64,000 bases of DNA from an uncultured Pseudoxanthomonas sp. (GCA_946479745.1 CAMLGZ010000022.1:8692-72691); one strand, 5' to 3'. Shown: positions 27,601 through 35,821, numbered from the stretch's first letter. Made by a program: numbers and translations. Notes: generated by a model not told the origin, from the letters alone.

Positions 27601-27739
27601 TGATCGGAAAATCGATGTCCGGAAAGTTCTGCACCTTCATTGCCAAGAAGCCGCCAATCCCGCCCACGGTCAACAAGATAAAGAGCAGGGTGACGGCGAC
27701 TGGATTATGGATTGACCATGTTGATACGTTGAGGTTCAT
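24626..27739 (-). CDS. RND multidrug efflux permease (HAE1/AcrB family)
   Basis: A 1037-residue inner-membrane transporter with two large periplasmic loops and twelve expected helices. Family landmarks include SIHNPVAVTLLFILL at the start, the helix-4 proton-relay segment GVLVDDAIVEIENIERH, and in the second half GITTKNAILLVDYII with RPIIMTTIAMGAGMLP. Its ATG overlaps the adaptor stop by four bases. With the adaptor and the NodT channel it forms a tripartite proton-driven exporter; substrates are unknown. Confidence 0.96.
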   Translation of the reverse strand: MNLNVSTWSIHNPVAVTLLFILLTVGGIGGFLAMKVQNFPDIDFPIITVTAELPGASPPQMESDVARKIEDAVANIPKIRHISSTLTDGTATITAEFLLDKPVQEAMDDVRDAVASTRSELPADLRDPVITRSTLAASPVMTYTLTSTRLDAEALSWFIDNEVRKRLLSITGIGAVSRVGGVDREVRVSLEPDQLLALNASAADISRQLAELQQEASGGRVEVGGGEQSVRTIATLATAQEISGLDISLGDGRRIRLDQVATVSDTIAEPRSMALFNGKPAVGFEVIRAKGAGEIEVAEAAQAAVEELKAAHPEIVFVEAVNSVDPIVDNYRGSMALLLEGAVLAVIVVFFFLRDWRATFIAAVALPLSAIPTFAAMYLMGFTLNTVSLLSLSLVVGVLVDDAIVEIENIERHLLMGKSPMQASTEAAREIGLAVIATTFTLIAVFLPTSLMGGIVGKYFVQFGWTAAVAVFFSLVVARMLTPTMAAYMLKAPEKTPRPPRWLETYIRSVRWCLNHRGATVAAATVLILGGIAIASTLPGEFIPADDGDQTQATLSLPPGSTIAQTRALAEIARGVIAKNPHVVSVYTAIGGSSSASGPDDDEESAGSSRGVGTAVLTMNLASRSERGGLDRQGLEGQLRNALSVVPGARVSVGMEGMGEGYSLALSSEDGELLAQQAALVERELRTIPGIGAVTSSASLVRPELIVRPDFARAADLGVTSAAIAETLRVATSGDYSQALSKLNLSERQVPIVVRLADSGRDDLETLRRLPVPGARGPVPLESVAGLQILSGPSELTRYNRARNIDLTVELNGLPLGDVEEAASQLPSLNNLPKGVTITATGDAEEMDELAVGFGIAMLAGVLCVYMVLVLLLKDFAQPLTVIVALVLSVPGAFLALKLTGSSLSMPSMIGLIMLMGITTKNAILLVDYIIIARRDHGMERSAGIIDACRKRARPIIMTTIAMGAGMLPIALGLGADASFRSPMAIGVIGGLITSTALCLLVIPVAYSYIDDAIGAMKARSGISTGKPVAGTAERLA

Positions 27740-28869
27740 GGGATGCCCGCCGTCTGCGTCAAAGCTTGGGCGGGTGCTCGCACTACCTTGACCGTGTCCC
27801 CTTCGCTGAGGAAGCTCAGCCCTGAGGCGACAATGGGTTCGGAAGCTGCCAGTCCATCGGTGATTTCCACTTGATCACCCACGCGCCGGCCGATCGAGAC
27901 CTTGGTCATCAGGATTTTGGACAAGGGATCCAGGCGCATGACAAAGCCAAACCCATCGCGTAGCAGCACCGCTTGCTGGGGCACCGTCAATGCCTGCCCT
28001 TGTCCTACCTCAATAAAGCCGCGAGCGAACGCGCCAGCACGGACAGGGCTATTTGCCGGCAAATCCACATAGACCAACCCGTTGTGAGTCTGGGTGTCTA
28101 TAGAAGGCGCCACCATTCTCAGGCGACCTTGGATAGGTGCTTGGCCCTGAACACTGATCTGGGCAAGTTGTCCTGGCGCAAGCGAGGCCATGTCCGCCAT
28201 CGCCACGGTGCCTCGCCATTCCAGGCGGCCATCCTTGATCAGGCGAAATAGCTCTTGCCCGCCGGGCATTACGGCACCCACGGTGGCGGTGCGCGCGGTG
28301 ATGATCCCATCACTCGGCGCCAGCACGCGGGTCTGTGCAAGCCGGAGGCGATTCCGCTGCTTGACCGCTTTGGCCGCCTCCAGCCTTGCCAAGGCCGTCC
28401 GAGCCGCCACCACATACTGGTTGACCTGCTGGGCGGACATGGCGCCCGAGGCGTCCAGGCCCTCTGCCCGCCCAGCATTGGCCTGGGCCTCGGCGAGTTG
28501 CGCCTCGGCCTGCGCTACGGCAGCCTGCGCCTCGGCGAGCTCGGCCGCGACCATTTCCGGCTTGAAAACAGCCAATACTTGTCCGCGGCGAACCCGGTCG
28601 CCTACATTGACCTTGACCTCAATAAGCTGCAAACCCTCTGCCTCGGTGCCTACGCTCGCTTCCTGCCAAGGGGCGATGTTGCCGCTTGCCGCAATCCGTT
28701 GGGGGAGCACGGAGAGTTGCGCTCGCGTCATGGCCACGGTCAGCACGGGCGTTGCAGCGACCGTCTTGGGGGCGACGTCGCTTCTGAGCCGGAAATACAG
28801 CGCTATCAGCACCGCAACAACGACAATCGCCGCTCCAATTAGGGCGGTCCTGCTTTTCTTTCTATCCAC
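27736..28869 (-). CDS. RND efflux periplasmic adaptor (membrane fusion protein)
   Basis: A 377-residue adaptor with an N-terminal membrane anchor (ALIGAAIVVVAVLIALYF), a lipoyl half-motif (WQEASVGTEAEGLQLIEVKV), an alanine- and glutamine-rich coiled-coil hairpin at about residues 115-150, and barrel and membrane-proximal domains toward the C-terminus. The start is GTG at 28869 with AAGGA upstream. Four-base overlap with the permease gene indicates coupled translation. It is the first gene of the leftward efflux set and diverges from eptA. Confidence 0.93.
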   Translation of the reverse strand: MDRKKSRTALIGAAIVVVAVLIALYFRLRSDVAPKTVAATPVLTVAMTRAQLSVLPQRIAASGNIAPWQEASVGTEAEGLQLIEVKVNVGDRVRRGQVLAVFKPEMVAAELAEAQAAVAQAEAQLAEAQANAGRAEGLDASGAMSAQQVNQYVVAARTALARLEAAKAVKQRNRLRLAQTRVLAPSDGIITARTATVGAVMPGGQELFRLIKDGRLEWRGTVAMADMASLAPGQLAQISVQGQAPIQGRLRMVAPSIDTQTHNGLVYVDLPANSPVRAGAFARGFIEVGQGQALTVPQQAVLLRDGFGFVMRLDPLSKILMTKVSIGRRVGDQVEITDGLAASEPIVASGLSFLSEGDTVKVVRAPAQALTQTAGIP

Positions 28870-28918
28870 TAAGAGTCCTTATCAGGGCCATCACGCACGA
28901 CTTCTGACCGTGGGCGAA

Positions 28919-28968
28919 TCCGGGTCTTCGCGGATGATTGACCTTGAATGTCGTGGAAATGTCGCGCC
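28919..28968 (+). repeat. 50-bp direct repeat, copy 1 (left of eptA)
   Basis: This stretch matches 31161-31210 at 41 of 50 positions in the same orientation. The best-conserved part is CGTGGAAAT followed, after one variable base, by TCGCGCC. The two copies flank the lipid A phosphoethanolamine transferase gene. Read on the minus strand both can encode a related peptide beginning RRDIST or RREIST, suggesting remnants of a repeated ORF. Confidence 0.6.
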
Positions 28969-29146
28969 GCTGTGATCGGCGGGACCCGGGCTGCAACCAC
29001 CAGGACATGGGTGTTTCGCTAAATGCAAGCGCAGCCCCAGGCCGTCTGAATAGTGCGGATCCCTATAACGGTCTGATAACCAAGAGCCGACCTAGTTACG
29101 ACATCGAGCCCCTAGCTTGCTCGGCACGTCTCAATCGTGTCGAACC

Positions 29147-30889
29147 ATGCTCCCCTCAGCCACCACTCGCAAAACAGCCCCCCGCGATGCCTCGGCCTTC
29201 GGCGCTGCTCGCAACGTCGAGTCCAGGTCGGCCACCTCCCTTTTTCATGCGGCGCGATCGTCCTATCTCGCCGTATTGACCTTCAAACGACCAGTGGTCA
29301 GTAGCGAGCTCATGATACTTATGAGCAGCATCACCTTCTCCGTTCTCTTCAATAAAGCATTCTGGTCAAGCGCTGTGCCAAGCCCCTGGATGCAATGGAA
29401 GCTCGCACTCTCGCTCTTCTTGATTCTCACCGCGCTGCACTGCCTCCTTCTTGGGGTCCTCGTGAATCGTTGGATCGCAAAACCAGTGTTGACCGTTTTG
29501 CTGCTCACCACCGCACTGGCTGCTCATTTCATGAGCACCTATGGCATCTACCTGGACGCAGACATGCTGCGCAATGTGCTGAATACCGACACCAAAGAAT
29601 CGGGGGAGCTGATGACGATAAGCTTGCTCGTTCCCGTCGCACTGGCATTACTTCCAGCAGCACTACTTTGGTGGACGAAGATCAAGAGGCGAAGTATCGC
29701 CCGAGCGAGCTTGGTGCGCTTGGCCTTTCTGGCAACGTCTGTGGTCGTGATACTGGTTGGTGTGTTCCTCTCCTCACGCGATTTAAGCTCGTTGCTGCGC
29801 AACCAGCGCGAGATCCGCTACCTCGTTGCGCCCGCGAACTACCTGGTTGCTTTGTCCAAGGTGTTGCTGGCTGCACCACCCGGCAAGAGAGCACCGCTCC
29901 TGCCGATTGGAGAGGATGCAGTGCAAAAGCCGTCGGCAATGGTCAGGAAGCCGCGGTTGGTCGTGCTGGTCGTGGGTGAGACGGTTCGCGCGCAGAACTG
30001 GGGCCTCAGCGGCTATGCCAGGCAGACGACACCCCGACTATCCAGGATTCCTGGTTTGGTTAACTTCAATGATGTTGTTGCCTGCGGCAGCAGCACCGAA
30101 GTTTCACTTCCTTGCATGTTCTCTCCATATGGACGGGCGAACTACGATCAAAAGAAGATTCGCAGCCACCAATCATTACTTCACGTGCTCAACCGCGGCG
30201 GAGTTAGACCCCTATGGATTGACAATCAGTCAGGTTGCAAGGGAGTCTGTGCCGACCTTCCGTATCTGCATGTCGGCGATGAGCAAGACCCCGCGCTCTG
30301 CAACGGCACTCGCTGCCTCGATGAAGTTCTAATAAAGACCTTGGCATCCCACCTCGCCCCGGCCAAGGGCGATCGACTGGTTGTATTGCATCAATTGGGA
30401 AATCACGGTCCCAACTACTTCGAAAGGTATCCCGACCGCTTCAAGCGTTTCATGCCTTCGTGCGAGAACCCTGATCTAGGTAAGTGCACTGTTGGCAGTA
30501 TCGTCAACGCTTACGACAATGCAGTGCTCTACACAGACCATTTTCTGGCTGAAATAATCTCTCTGCTTGAGGGGCAGTCCCACTACGACGCGGCGATGAT
30601 CTATGTTTCCGACCACGGCGAATCTCTAGGTGAGAACGGATTGTTCCTGCACGGCATGCCCTATGCCATAGCCCCAGATGAGCAACTTGAAGTGCCAATG
30701 GTTGTTTGGCTTTCGCGTGCATTTCTACAAACCGAAGCCATTGAAGGGGATTGCCTTCAAAGTGTTGCCAACCGACCCGTAAGCCATGACAACTTATTCT
30801 CTTCCATCCTAGGTCTGCTCGACATAGAGACCACGCTCTATTCCCCACATTTGGACGTATTTCAATCCTGCCGAACTCGTCAGGATTGA
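29147..30889 (+). CDS. eptA: Phosphoethanolamine-lipid A transferase (EptA/MCR-like)
   Basis: About five N-terminal membrane helices (residues 55-210) are followed by a periplasmic sulfatase-fold domain. Zinc and catalytic landmarks are Glu278 in VVGETVRAQNW, the nucleophile Thr317 in CGSSTEVSLPCMFS, HQLGNHGPNY, and SDHGESLGENGLFLHG. Several cysteines suit the family disulfides. The enzyme moves phosphoethanolamine from phosphatidylethanolamine to lipid A phosphates, which lowers binding of cationic peptides. The start is uncertain: ATG 29147 gives 580 residues, but TTG 29276 (MTFKRPVVSSELM) would give the usual length of about 537. It diverges from the RND adaptor gene and looks less GC-rich than its neighbours by eye. 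Confidence 0.92.
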   Translation: MLPSATTRKTAPRDASAFGAARNVESRSATSLFHAARSSYLAVLTFKRPVVSSELMILMSSITFSVLFNKAFWSSAVPSPWMQWKLALSLFLILTALHCLLLGVLVNRWIAKPVLTVLLLTTALAAHFMSTYGIYLDADMLRNVLNTDTKESGELMTISLLVPVALALLPAALLWWTKIKRRSIARASLVRLAFLATSVVVILVGVFLSSRDLSSLLRNQREIRYLVAPANYLVALSKVLLAAPPGKRAPLLPIGEDAVQKPSAMVRKPRLVVLVVGETVRAQNWGLSGYARQTTPRLSRIPGLVNFNDVVACGSSTEVSLPCMFSPYGRANYDQKKIRSHQSLLHVLNRGGVRPLWIDNQSGCKGVCADLPYLHVGDEQDPALCNGTRCLDEVLIKTLASHLAPAKGDRLVVLHQLGNHGPNYFERYPDRFKRFMPSCENPDLGKCTVGSIVNAYDNAVLYTDHFLAEIISLLEGQSHYDAAMIYVSDHGESLGENGLFLHGMPYAIAPDEQLEVPMVVWLSRAFLQTEAIEGDCLQSVANRPVSHDNLFSSILGLLDIETTLYSPHLDVFQSCRTRQD

Positions 30890-31448
30890 TTCTCACAGAC
30901 AGTAGGCGGAAGTTGTCAAATCGTTCAAAAGCGATGCCTCAGGCGTTCCCCAAAGAATCCGCGCGGCCAAGCACACATTCCTCTGTCATACGATTGCTTT
31001 CAACAAGCTCGGGCGCTTTTGTACTCAGCTGGGCAGCCACCTTCGTCGTTGCCGAGCCCGGCGGATCGAACCACGCTCCGTTCATCGCGATTCGGCGTTT
31101 TTCATCTGCACTTGTTTCCTTGGCCGGGGTTGCCGCGCGGCGTACTGCACCAGACGCGGGTTCGGGTCTTGGACGATGATCGGCCTTGGATGCCGTGGAA
31201 ATTTCGCGCCTCACCAAACTCAAGGCGCGCGCACGAGATGAATCGGTCGAGAAAATGCTTGGCACAAGTAGCCGCATCGCGGCGTGCCGGTCGTAACCAT
31301 CCGTCAAGAACGGTTCGGACCGAATAAAGCCCGGGTGCGCATCGCGCAGTGGCTCGAACGCGTCACCCGCCCGGTAATGAACGACGCGCGATACGAACGT
31401 ACGACGCCGAATCCGGATTGAAGTGGTGCTTAGAGGGCCCGGTGCCCT
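30890..31448. other. Intergenic region with remnant ORF and repeat copy
   Basis: This 559-base gap lies between eptA and the DUF2242 gene. It holds the second copy of the 50-bp repeat (31161-31210) inside a minus-strand frame at 30939-31307 whose peptide (LVRREISTASKADHRPRPEP) looks like a degenerate dispersed element rather than a functional gene. No promoter or terminator could be assigned with confidence. Confidence 0.45.
31161..31210 (+). repeat. 50-bp direct repeat, copy 2 (right of eptA)
   Basis: It matches 28919-28968 at 41 of 50 positions, same orientation. Together the copies bracket about 2.2 kb containing eptA. Confidence 0.6.
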
Positions 31449-32060
31449 TTACTGTTTTTGCGTGACCGGATCGGGCGGGCCTTCCGGCTCCGGCGGGGGC
31501 GGTGCGTCGGCCGGAGTGCCGGGCAAGTAGAACGTCACGCGGTCGAATAGGCGGCGGTAGAAGTCCTGGTTCTGCACGGTATTGCTGCCGACCCGCACCA
31601 GGTTGGCGTTGCTGGCGCCGATGGGGATCGGCAGCGACACCGAGCCGATCATGCTCACGCCGACGCTGGCCGAATTGGACTGCGACTTGAGGGCGTAAAG
31701 ATCCTGCACGGCGTTGATGAAGACGATCGAACCACCATCGGACTGCGGCACGCAGGTCGTGAGCACCTTGAGCTGCGTGTGCACATCGGCCTGGGGCTGG
31801 AAGTTCTTGATTGCCTCCACCGTGCCCGGGGCCATCTTGCCGATCACATAGCCCTGCCCCAGCAACGCGCGCCTGGTGGCTTCGCAGGCAGTGGACGGCG
31901 GCACCGTATAACTCCGCGAATAGGTGTCTTCGGCACCGAAGGTCTCGCCCAAGGGCGCCGGCTCTTCTTTTTTAGTCTGGCTTGAGCCGCAGGCGGTCAG
32001 CGATGCCACCAGGATGAGCGCGAGTGCGACGGATCGGGAGAACGAGTTGGCGGACGACAT
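31449..32060 (-). CDS. DUF2242-like lipoprotein
   Basis: A 203-residue lipoprotein: signal peptide with lipobox Cys24 (SLTACGSS), then a conserved-looking domain with TYSRSYTVPPSTACEATRRA and GYVIGKMAPGTVEAIKNFQP, and a proline-rich acidic C-terminal tail. The layout matches the DUF2242 group of uncharacterised outer-membrane or periplasmic lipoproteins. It stands alone, divergent from the GNAT gene. No function is known. Confidence 0.75.
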   Translation of the reverse strand: MSSANSFSRSVALALILVASLTACGSSQTKKEEPAPLGETFGAEDTYSRSYTVPPSTACEATRRALLGQGYVIGKMAPGTVEAIKNFQPQADVHTQLKVLTTCVPQSDGGSIVFINAVQDLYALKSQSNSASVGVSMIGSVSLPIPIGASNANLVRVGSNTVQNQDFYRRLFDRVTFYLPGTPADAPPPPEPEGPPDPVTQKQ

Positions 32061-32203
32061 GGAAATATCCGGCTTTCAGGATAACGCCCGAGTGTAGCCA
32101 CGGCGCGTGCAAGACACCTGAACGCGGCATCACGTGAAACAAATGAAATGGCGACGCATGGTTCGCTCAGGGCCGGAAGGCGCCGCTGAATTGAGACTGC
32201 TCA

Positions 32204-32237
32204 GGCCCGCCTCCCACCCAGGTGGGGTTTTCGGGCC
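32204..32237 (+). other. Nested GC-rich hairpin in the leader before the GNAT gene
   Basis: CCCACC-CA-GGTGGG is followed by GTTTT, and an outer pair GGCCCG/CGGGCC encloses it. It lies about 60 bases upstream of the GTG start of the acetyltransferase gene in a divergent intergenic region. It looks like an intrinsic terminator or attenuator, but with no gene ending just before it. Confidence 0.35.
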
Positions 32238-32294
32238 TTGATACGTCTTGTTCCCCAGCAATCCCTGTTTTGACCGGCGGCACAAGGAGCAGAC

Positions 32295-32831
32295 GTGGAA
32301 GCCCGAGAACTACTGCGCGCGGACGAGTTCCGCTATCGCCGTCTTCGCCTGGAAGCGGCCAACGAGACTTCCTGGCAACGCACCGGTGCGCTGCAGAAAG
32401 AGCTCGAGCTTTTCGAGCAAAGCGACGATGGCGCCATTGCCGCCTACGATGCACAAGGCACTCGTGTCTGGGGCGCCTTTCATGAAAGGCACCTGGTCGG
32501 AGCTGTCGGCTTGTCGCTGGTCCCGCACAGTGCAGGCATGCGGCAGCTCTGGCTATGGGGACTGTATGTCACACCCCGGTTCCGCGGCACGCCAGCCTCG
32601 CGCTGCCTGATGACCGTCGTCCAGGACTGGAGCGAGCAGCACTTTCCCGGCGCCGTCATCACCGGTGCCTATCACCGCGACAACCGCCATGCCCGGCAGT
32701 GGGTCGAACGCTTCGGGTTCCGACCCTCTCCCCGGCAGGCCGAAGCAAAGCGCACCGGCCTGATCACGGCCGGGGAAGTGGTGGTGGAGTGCAACAGCCG
32801 CAGCGTCCGGCAGGTTCATAGCCATGCATAA
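32295..32831 (+). CDS. GNAT family N-acetyltransferase
   Basis: A 178-residue protein with the acetyl-CoA-binding core of the GNAT fold: LVGAVGLSLVP as strands 2-3, WGLYVTPRFRGTPASRCLM as the motif A region with a slightly altered RGxG-type loop, and AYHRDNRHARQWVERFGF as the C-terminal motif. GTG 32295 is preceded by AAGGAGCAGAC. The acceptor substrate is unknown. A solo arm of the palindromic repeat element starts about 40 bases after the stop. Confidence 0.85.
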   Translation: MEARELLRADEFRYRRLRLEAANETSWQRTGALQKELELFEQSDDGAIAAYDAQGTRVWGAFHERHLVGAVGLSLVPHSAGMRQLWLWGLYVTPRFRGTPASRCLMTVVQDWSEQHFPGAVITGAYHRDNRHARQWVERFGFRPSPRQAEAKRTGLITAGEVVVECNSRSVRQVHSHA

Positions 32832-32870
32832 GAATGGTCTGCGGCTGTTTGCGCTTGTGTGGAAGGAACC

Positions 32871-32943
32871 ATAAGTTGGCTGCCTGGCGAAGAAGCTGAC
32901 ATCCCCCTTCACCGAACCGATAAGTAAACCCGACCCCGTTCTT
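32871..32943. repeat. Solo arm of a palindromic repeat element
   Basis: This stretch matches the right arm of the element at 35551-35747, from the ATAAGTTGGC core through GGCGAAGAAGCTGAC to ATAAGTAAACCCGACCCCGTT. Only one arm is present, so it is a truncated or recombined copy. Confidence 0.7.
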
Positions 32944-33021
32944 GGAGGTTCACTTTGGGTCGGTAGCGGACGCTGCCGGGACCAGACCGGTCGCGTGGTA
33001 GTCAGTGGCCGCTAACGGCCA

Positions 33022-33972
33022 TCAGCTGCCACTCGAAGGAATCATGCCAATCGACCTCAGCCATACTTCGGCTAGCCGCGGCCAGTCGGTGATCGGGAAT
33101 TTCGATCGGCGCAGACCGAATGCATGGCCTCCTCCTGCGTAGATGTGCATCTCTGCAGGCACTCCGGCCTTCCGAAGCGCGGCGTAGTAGACCAGCGACT
33201 GATTCACGCCATCCGTGTAGTCGTCTTGCGCCTGCAGCAGGAACGTCGGCGGAGCGTCGCCGGAAACCGGAACGTTCGGGTTCAACTTGTCGTCATTGGT
33301 TGCAAGGCGCCCCGGGTAAACGGCGATAGCGAAGTCCGGCCGGGCGCTTTCCTTATCGGCAGCGTCTACGGGTGAATACAGGCGGCTCTTGAATCGCGTA
33401 CTGGTCTGCGCCACCAGGTAGCCGCCGGCCGAGAAGCCCACAACGCCTACTTTGTGCGGGTCGATATTCCATTCCCTGGCGTGAAACCGCACCATCCCTA
33501 TCGCTCTTTGTGCGTCTTCCAGCGCCAAAGTGGATTCCGTATAAAGGTCTGGATAGCAACCACATCGCCAGCTGTAAGGCGCGCTGGGGACACGATATTT
33601 CAACAGCACGCACGTAATTCCCTGATCGTTCAACCAGTCGCAGACCTCAGTGCCTTCAAGGTCCATAGCCAACACCTGGAAGCCGCCACCCGGAAACACC
33701 ACGGCGGCGGTTCCCGTATTCCTCTTTTTAGGCGCATAGACCGTGATGGTAGGGCGGGTCACATTGGTAATCGCCTTCCATGGTCTGCCCGCGACCATAG
33801 GGTCCGTTCTGGACGTCTCGATTTCCGGGCCCGGTACGGGCTGAGCATCCGGGGCTGTTCCAGGCCACAACGGCAATTGCGTATGTCCGCCGGCAGGTTC
33901 CCAACCCACTGATTGCGCATGTGCGCCTCCGCTCAGGCCCAGCAGAAATAGAACAGTCGTCCACACTCTCAC
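33022..33972 (-). CDS. Secreted alpha/beta hydrolase, carbohydrate-esterase-like (BD-FAE type)
   Basis: A 316-residue protein with a signal peptide (MRVWTTVLFLLGLSGGAHAQ), the HGG-like oxyanion segment FPGGGF (93-98), nucleophile elbow GFSAGG with Ser181, an acidic residue in QAQDDYTDGV and a late His in GGGHAFGLR. The form resembles acetyl-xylan/feruloyl esterase-like hydrolases that deacylate plant polysaccharides. It stands alone between the repeat arm and the S1 protease. Function is inferred from the fold only. Confidence 0.85.
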   Translation of the reverse strand: MRVWTTVLFLLGLSGGAHAQSVGWEPAGGHTQLPLWPGTAPDAQPVPGPEIETSRTDPMVAGRPWKAITNVTRPTITVYAPKKRNTGTAAVVFPGGGFQVLAMDLEGTEVCDWLNDQGITCVLLKYRVPSAPYSWRCGCYPDLYTESTLALEDAQRAIGMVRFHAREWNIDPHKVGVVGFSAGGYLVAQTSTRFKSRLYSPVDAADKESARPDFAIAVYPGRLATNDDKLNPNVPVSGDAPPTFLLQAQDDYTDGVNQSLVYYAALRKAGVPAEMHIYAGGGHAFGLRRSKFPITDWPRLAEVWLRSIGMIPSSGS

Positions 33973-34257
33973 GGCCCCATCTCTCCATGGGCGATCACGC
34001 CCGCATCATTTAGAAACAACGCTAGCAGAACTCGTCCTGCTTGCGCGGATGCAGAGTCACGCGCCGATGGCCGCGTGGCCGTCTGCTTTCGGCCAATGAC
34101 AGACACGCGATCGCGTAGACGGGCCGTGTGAACGCACTTAACGAATGCCCTTCCTATCTATGCAAGCATCCGCCGACCGGGCCCACCTCGCGAGCTGCCA
34201 CCCCGTCGACGGGCGGCCGGTCCTGCAACTTGGTTCCACCCAACTGGAGATCTGCAG

Positions 34258-35478
34258 ATGCAAAAGTTCGCTTCCTGGGCCAAACGCGGCCTGCTCGTGC
34301 TTTCCCCGCTTCCGCTCGTTTTCGCCATGACCGCTTCTGCGGTCGGACCCGCCGACAACATGTCCCCTACCCTTCGTGCCGCGATGCAGCGTGACCTGGG
34401 CCTGACGTCGGCCCAGCTGTCGCAATACCTGAAGATCGAACGTCTCGCGGAGCTGCAATCCAAGCAACTGGCCACGGCGCAGGGCCGCAAGTTCGCCGGC
34501 AGCTGGATCGAGCGCCAGACCGATGGCACCTTCAAACTGGTGGTCGCGACCACCTCCGGTTTCCCGCAGAAAGGCCCCGCCGGCGTCGAGTTCCGCACCG
34601 CGCGCAACCCCATCGCCGACCTGGCCGCCTCCAAGGCCCAGCTCGACACGATGGTCGAGCGCGGCGGCAAGGTGCCGAACGGCGTGTACAGCTGGTACGT
34701 CGACCTGCCGAGCAACACCCTGGTGGTCGGCATCGGCAAGGGCAAAGAGAACGCTGGCATCGACTTCATCGCCGCCAGCGGCGCCAATGCCGACCATGTG
34801 CGCTTCGTCGTCGAGGAAGAGCAGGCCAGCAAGCGCGCCGCGCTGAAGGGCGGCCTTGGCTACCTGCGCAATCCGGGTGACGGCTACCTGTATGCCTGCT
34901 CGATCGGTTTCAACGCCCTCAAGGGCAGCACGCCGGTCTACGTGAGCGCGGGGCACTGCGGCGACTCCGGCGAGCCGGTGTATCAGGAACTCAGCCCGCA
35001 GTGGACGCTCGGGCCGCAGATCGGCACGTTCACCGCATCGAGCTTTCCGCAGCCCGGCCAATCCGGCCCCGACTATTCCTATGTGACGATTTCCGGCAGC
35101 AACACGCAGGTGGCGAGCGTCTACGGCTGGACCACCGCCGATGTCGTCGTCAAGGGCAGCACCGCCGGCGGCGTCGGCACGGCGATCTGCCGCTCCGGCC
35201 GCACCTCGGGCTGGAAGTGCGGGACCATCGACCAGGTGGACGTGAGCGTCAACTACAGCACCGGCGAAACCATCACGCACGTCAACCGCACTACGGCCTG
35301 CTCCGAAGGCGGCGACTCCGGCGGCTCGTTCATCACCGGTCCCGGCCAGGCGCAGGGCGTGCTTTCGGGCGGAAGCGGTAGCTGCAAGGGCAAACTCCCG
35401 AACAACCGCACCCGCAGCTACTTCCAGCCGCTCAACCCGATCCTGTCGGCCTATGGGCTCACGCTGAAGACCGGTTGA
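34258..35478 (+). CDS. Secreted S1 serine protease, alpha-lytic protease-like, with pro-region
   Basis: A 406-residue preproprotein. A signal peptide (to about residue 28) is followed by a pro-region of about 170 residues of the alpha-lytic type, needed as a folding chaperone. The mature chymotrypsin-fold protease begins near residue 199. The catalytic triad is His233 (SAGHCG), Asp272 (DYSYV) and Ser354 (GGDSGGS). Six cysteines (214/234, 311/321, 348/376) match the three disulfides of alpha-lytic protease. It is secreted and degrades proteins or bacterial competitors outside the cell. A strong intrinsic terminator follows 23 bases after the stop. Such enzymes are typical of Lysobacter. Confidence 0.95.
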   Translation: MQKFASWAKRGLLVLSPLPLVFAMTASAVGPADNMSPTLRAAMQRDLGLTSAQLSQYLKIERLAELQSKQLATAQGRKFAGSWIERQTDGTFKLVVATTSGFPQKGPAGVEFRTARNPIADLAASKAQLDTMVERGGKVPNGVYSWYVDLPSNTLVVGIGKGKENAGIDFIAASGANADHVRFVVEEEQASKRAALKGGLGYLRNPGDGYLYACSIGFNALKGSTPVYVSAGHCGDSGEPVYQELSPQWTLGPQIGTFTASSFPQPGQSGPDYSYVTISGSNTQVASVYGWTTADVVVKGSTAGGVGTAICRSGRTSGWKCGTIDQVDVSVNYSTGETITHVNRTTACSEGGDSGGSFITGPGQAQGVLSGGSGSCKGKLPNNRTRSYFQPLNPILSAYGLTLKTG

Positions 35479-35500
35479 TTCCATTGCGCACCGCAAATGG

Positions 35501-35529
35501 AAACGCCCCGGTTTCCCCGGGGCGTTTTT
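35501..35529 (+). terminator. Intrinsic terminator of the S1 protease gene
   Basis: AACGCCCCGG (35502-35511) pairs with CCGGGGCGTT (35517-35526) around a five-base loop and is followed by a run of T. Confidence 0.9.
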
Positions 35530-35550
35530 GTATGGGGAAAACAGGGAAGA

Positions 35551-35747
35551 AAACGGGGTCAGGTTTACTTATCAGAGCCGTGTCGAAGGGGACGTCAGCT
35601 TCGCCAGGCGGCCAACTTATCGCTCCTGCACAACACATTGTGGGAGGAACCATAAGTTGGCCGCCCTTGTGAGGCACGAGTTGGCCGCCTGGCGAAGAAG
35701 CTGACGTCCCCTTCATGGACCCGATAAGTAAACCCGACCCCGTTCTT
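35551..35747. repeat. Palindromic repeat element (MITE/REP-like), about 197 bp
   Basis: Left arm 35551-35618 and right arm 35679-35747 are near-perfect inverted copies: both read CGGGGTCRGGTTTACTTATC at the tip, then GGGGACGTCAGCTTC and CGCCAGGCGGCCAACT inward. Additional CGGCCAACTT copies lie in the centre. It has no coding capacity. A solo arm lies at 32871-32943 and the inner core recurs at 58437-58502 and 63834-63872. Confidence 0.8.
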
Positions 35748-35821
35748 GAAGACACCCATAAGCGGCCGCTCAATCCTGCGTTCGGCCCGGTTGCAACGAA
35801 ACGGCTGACCGTATCGCAACC

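Noticed and set aside
30939..31307. A 122-codon minus-strand frame between eptA and the DUF2242 gene
   Set aside because: Its peptide resembles a degenerate dispersed element that shares a repeat with 28919-28968, so it was recorded as repeat-bearing intergenic DNA rather than a gene.
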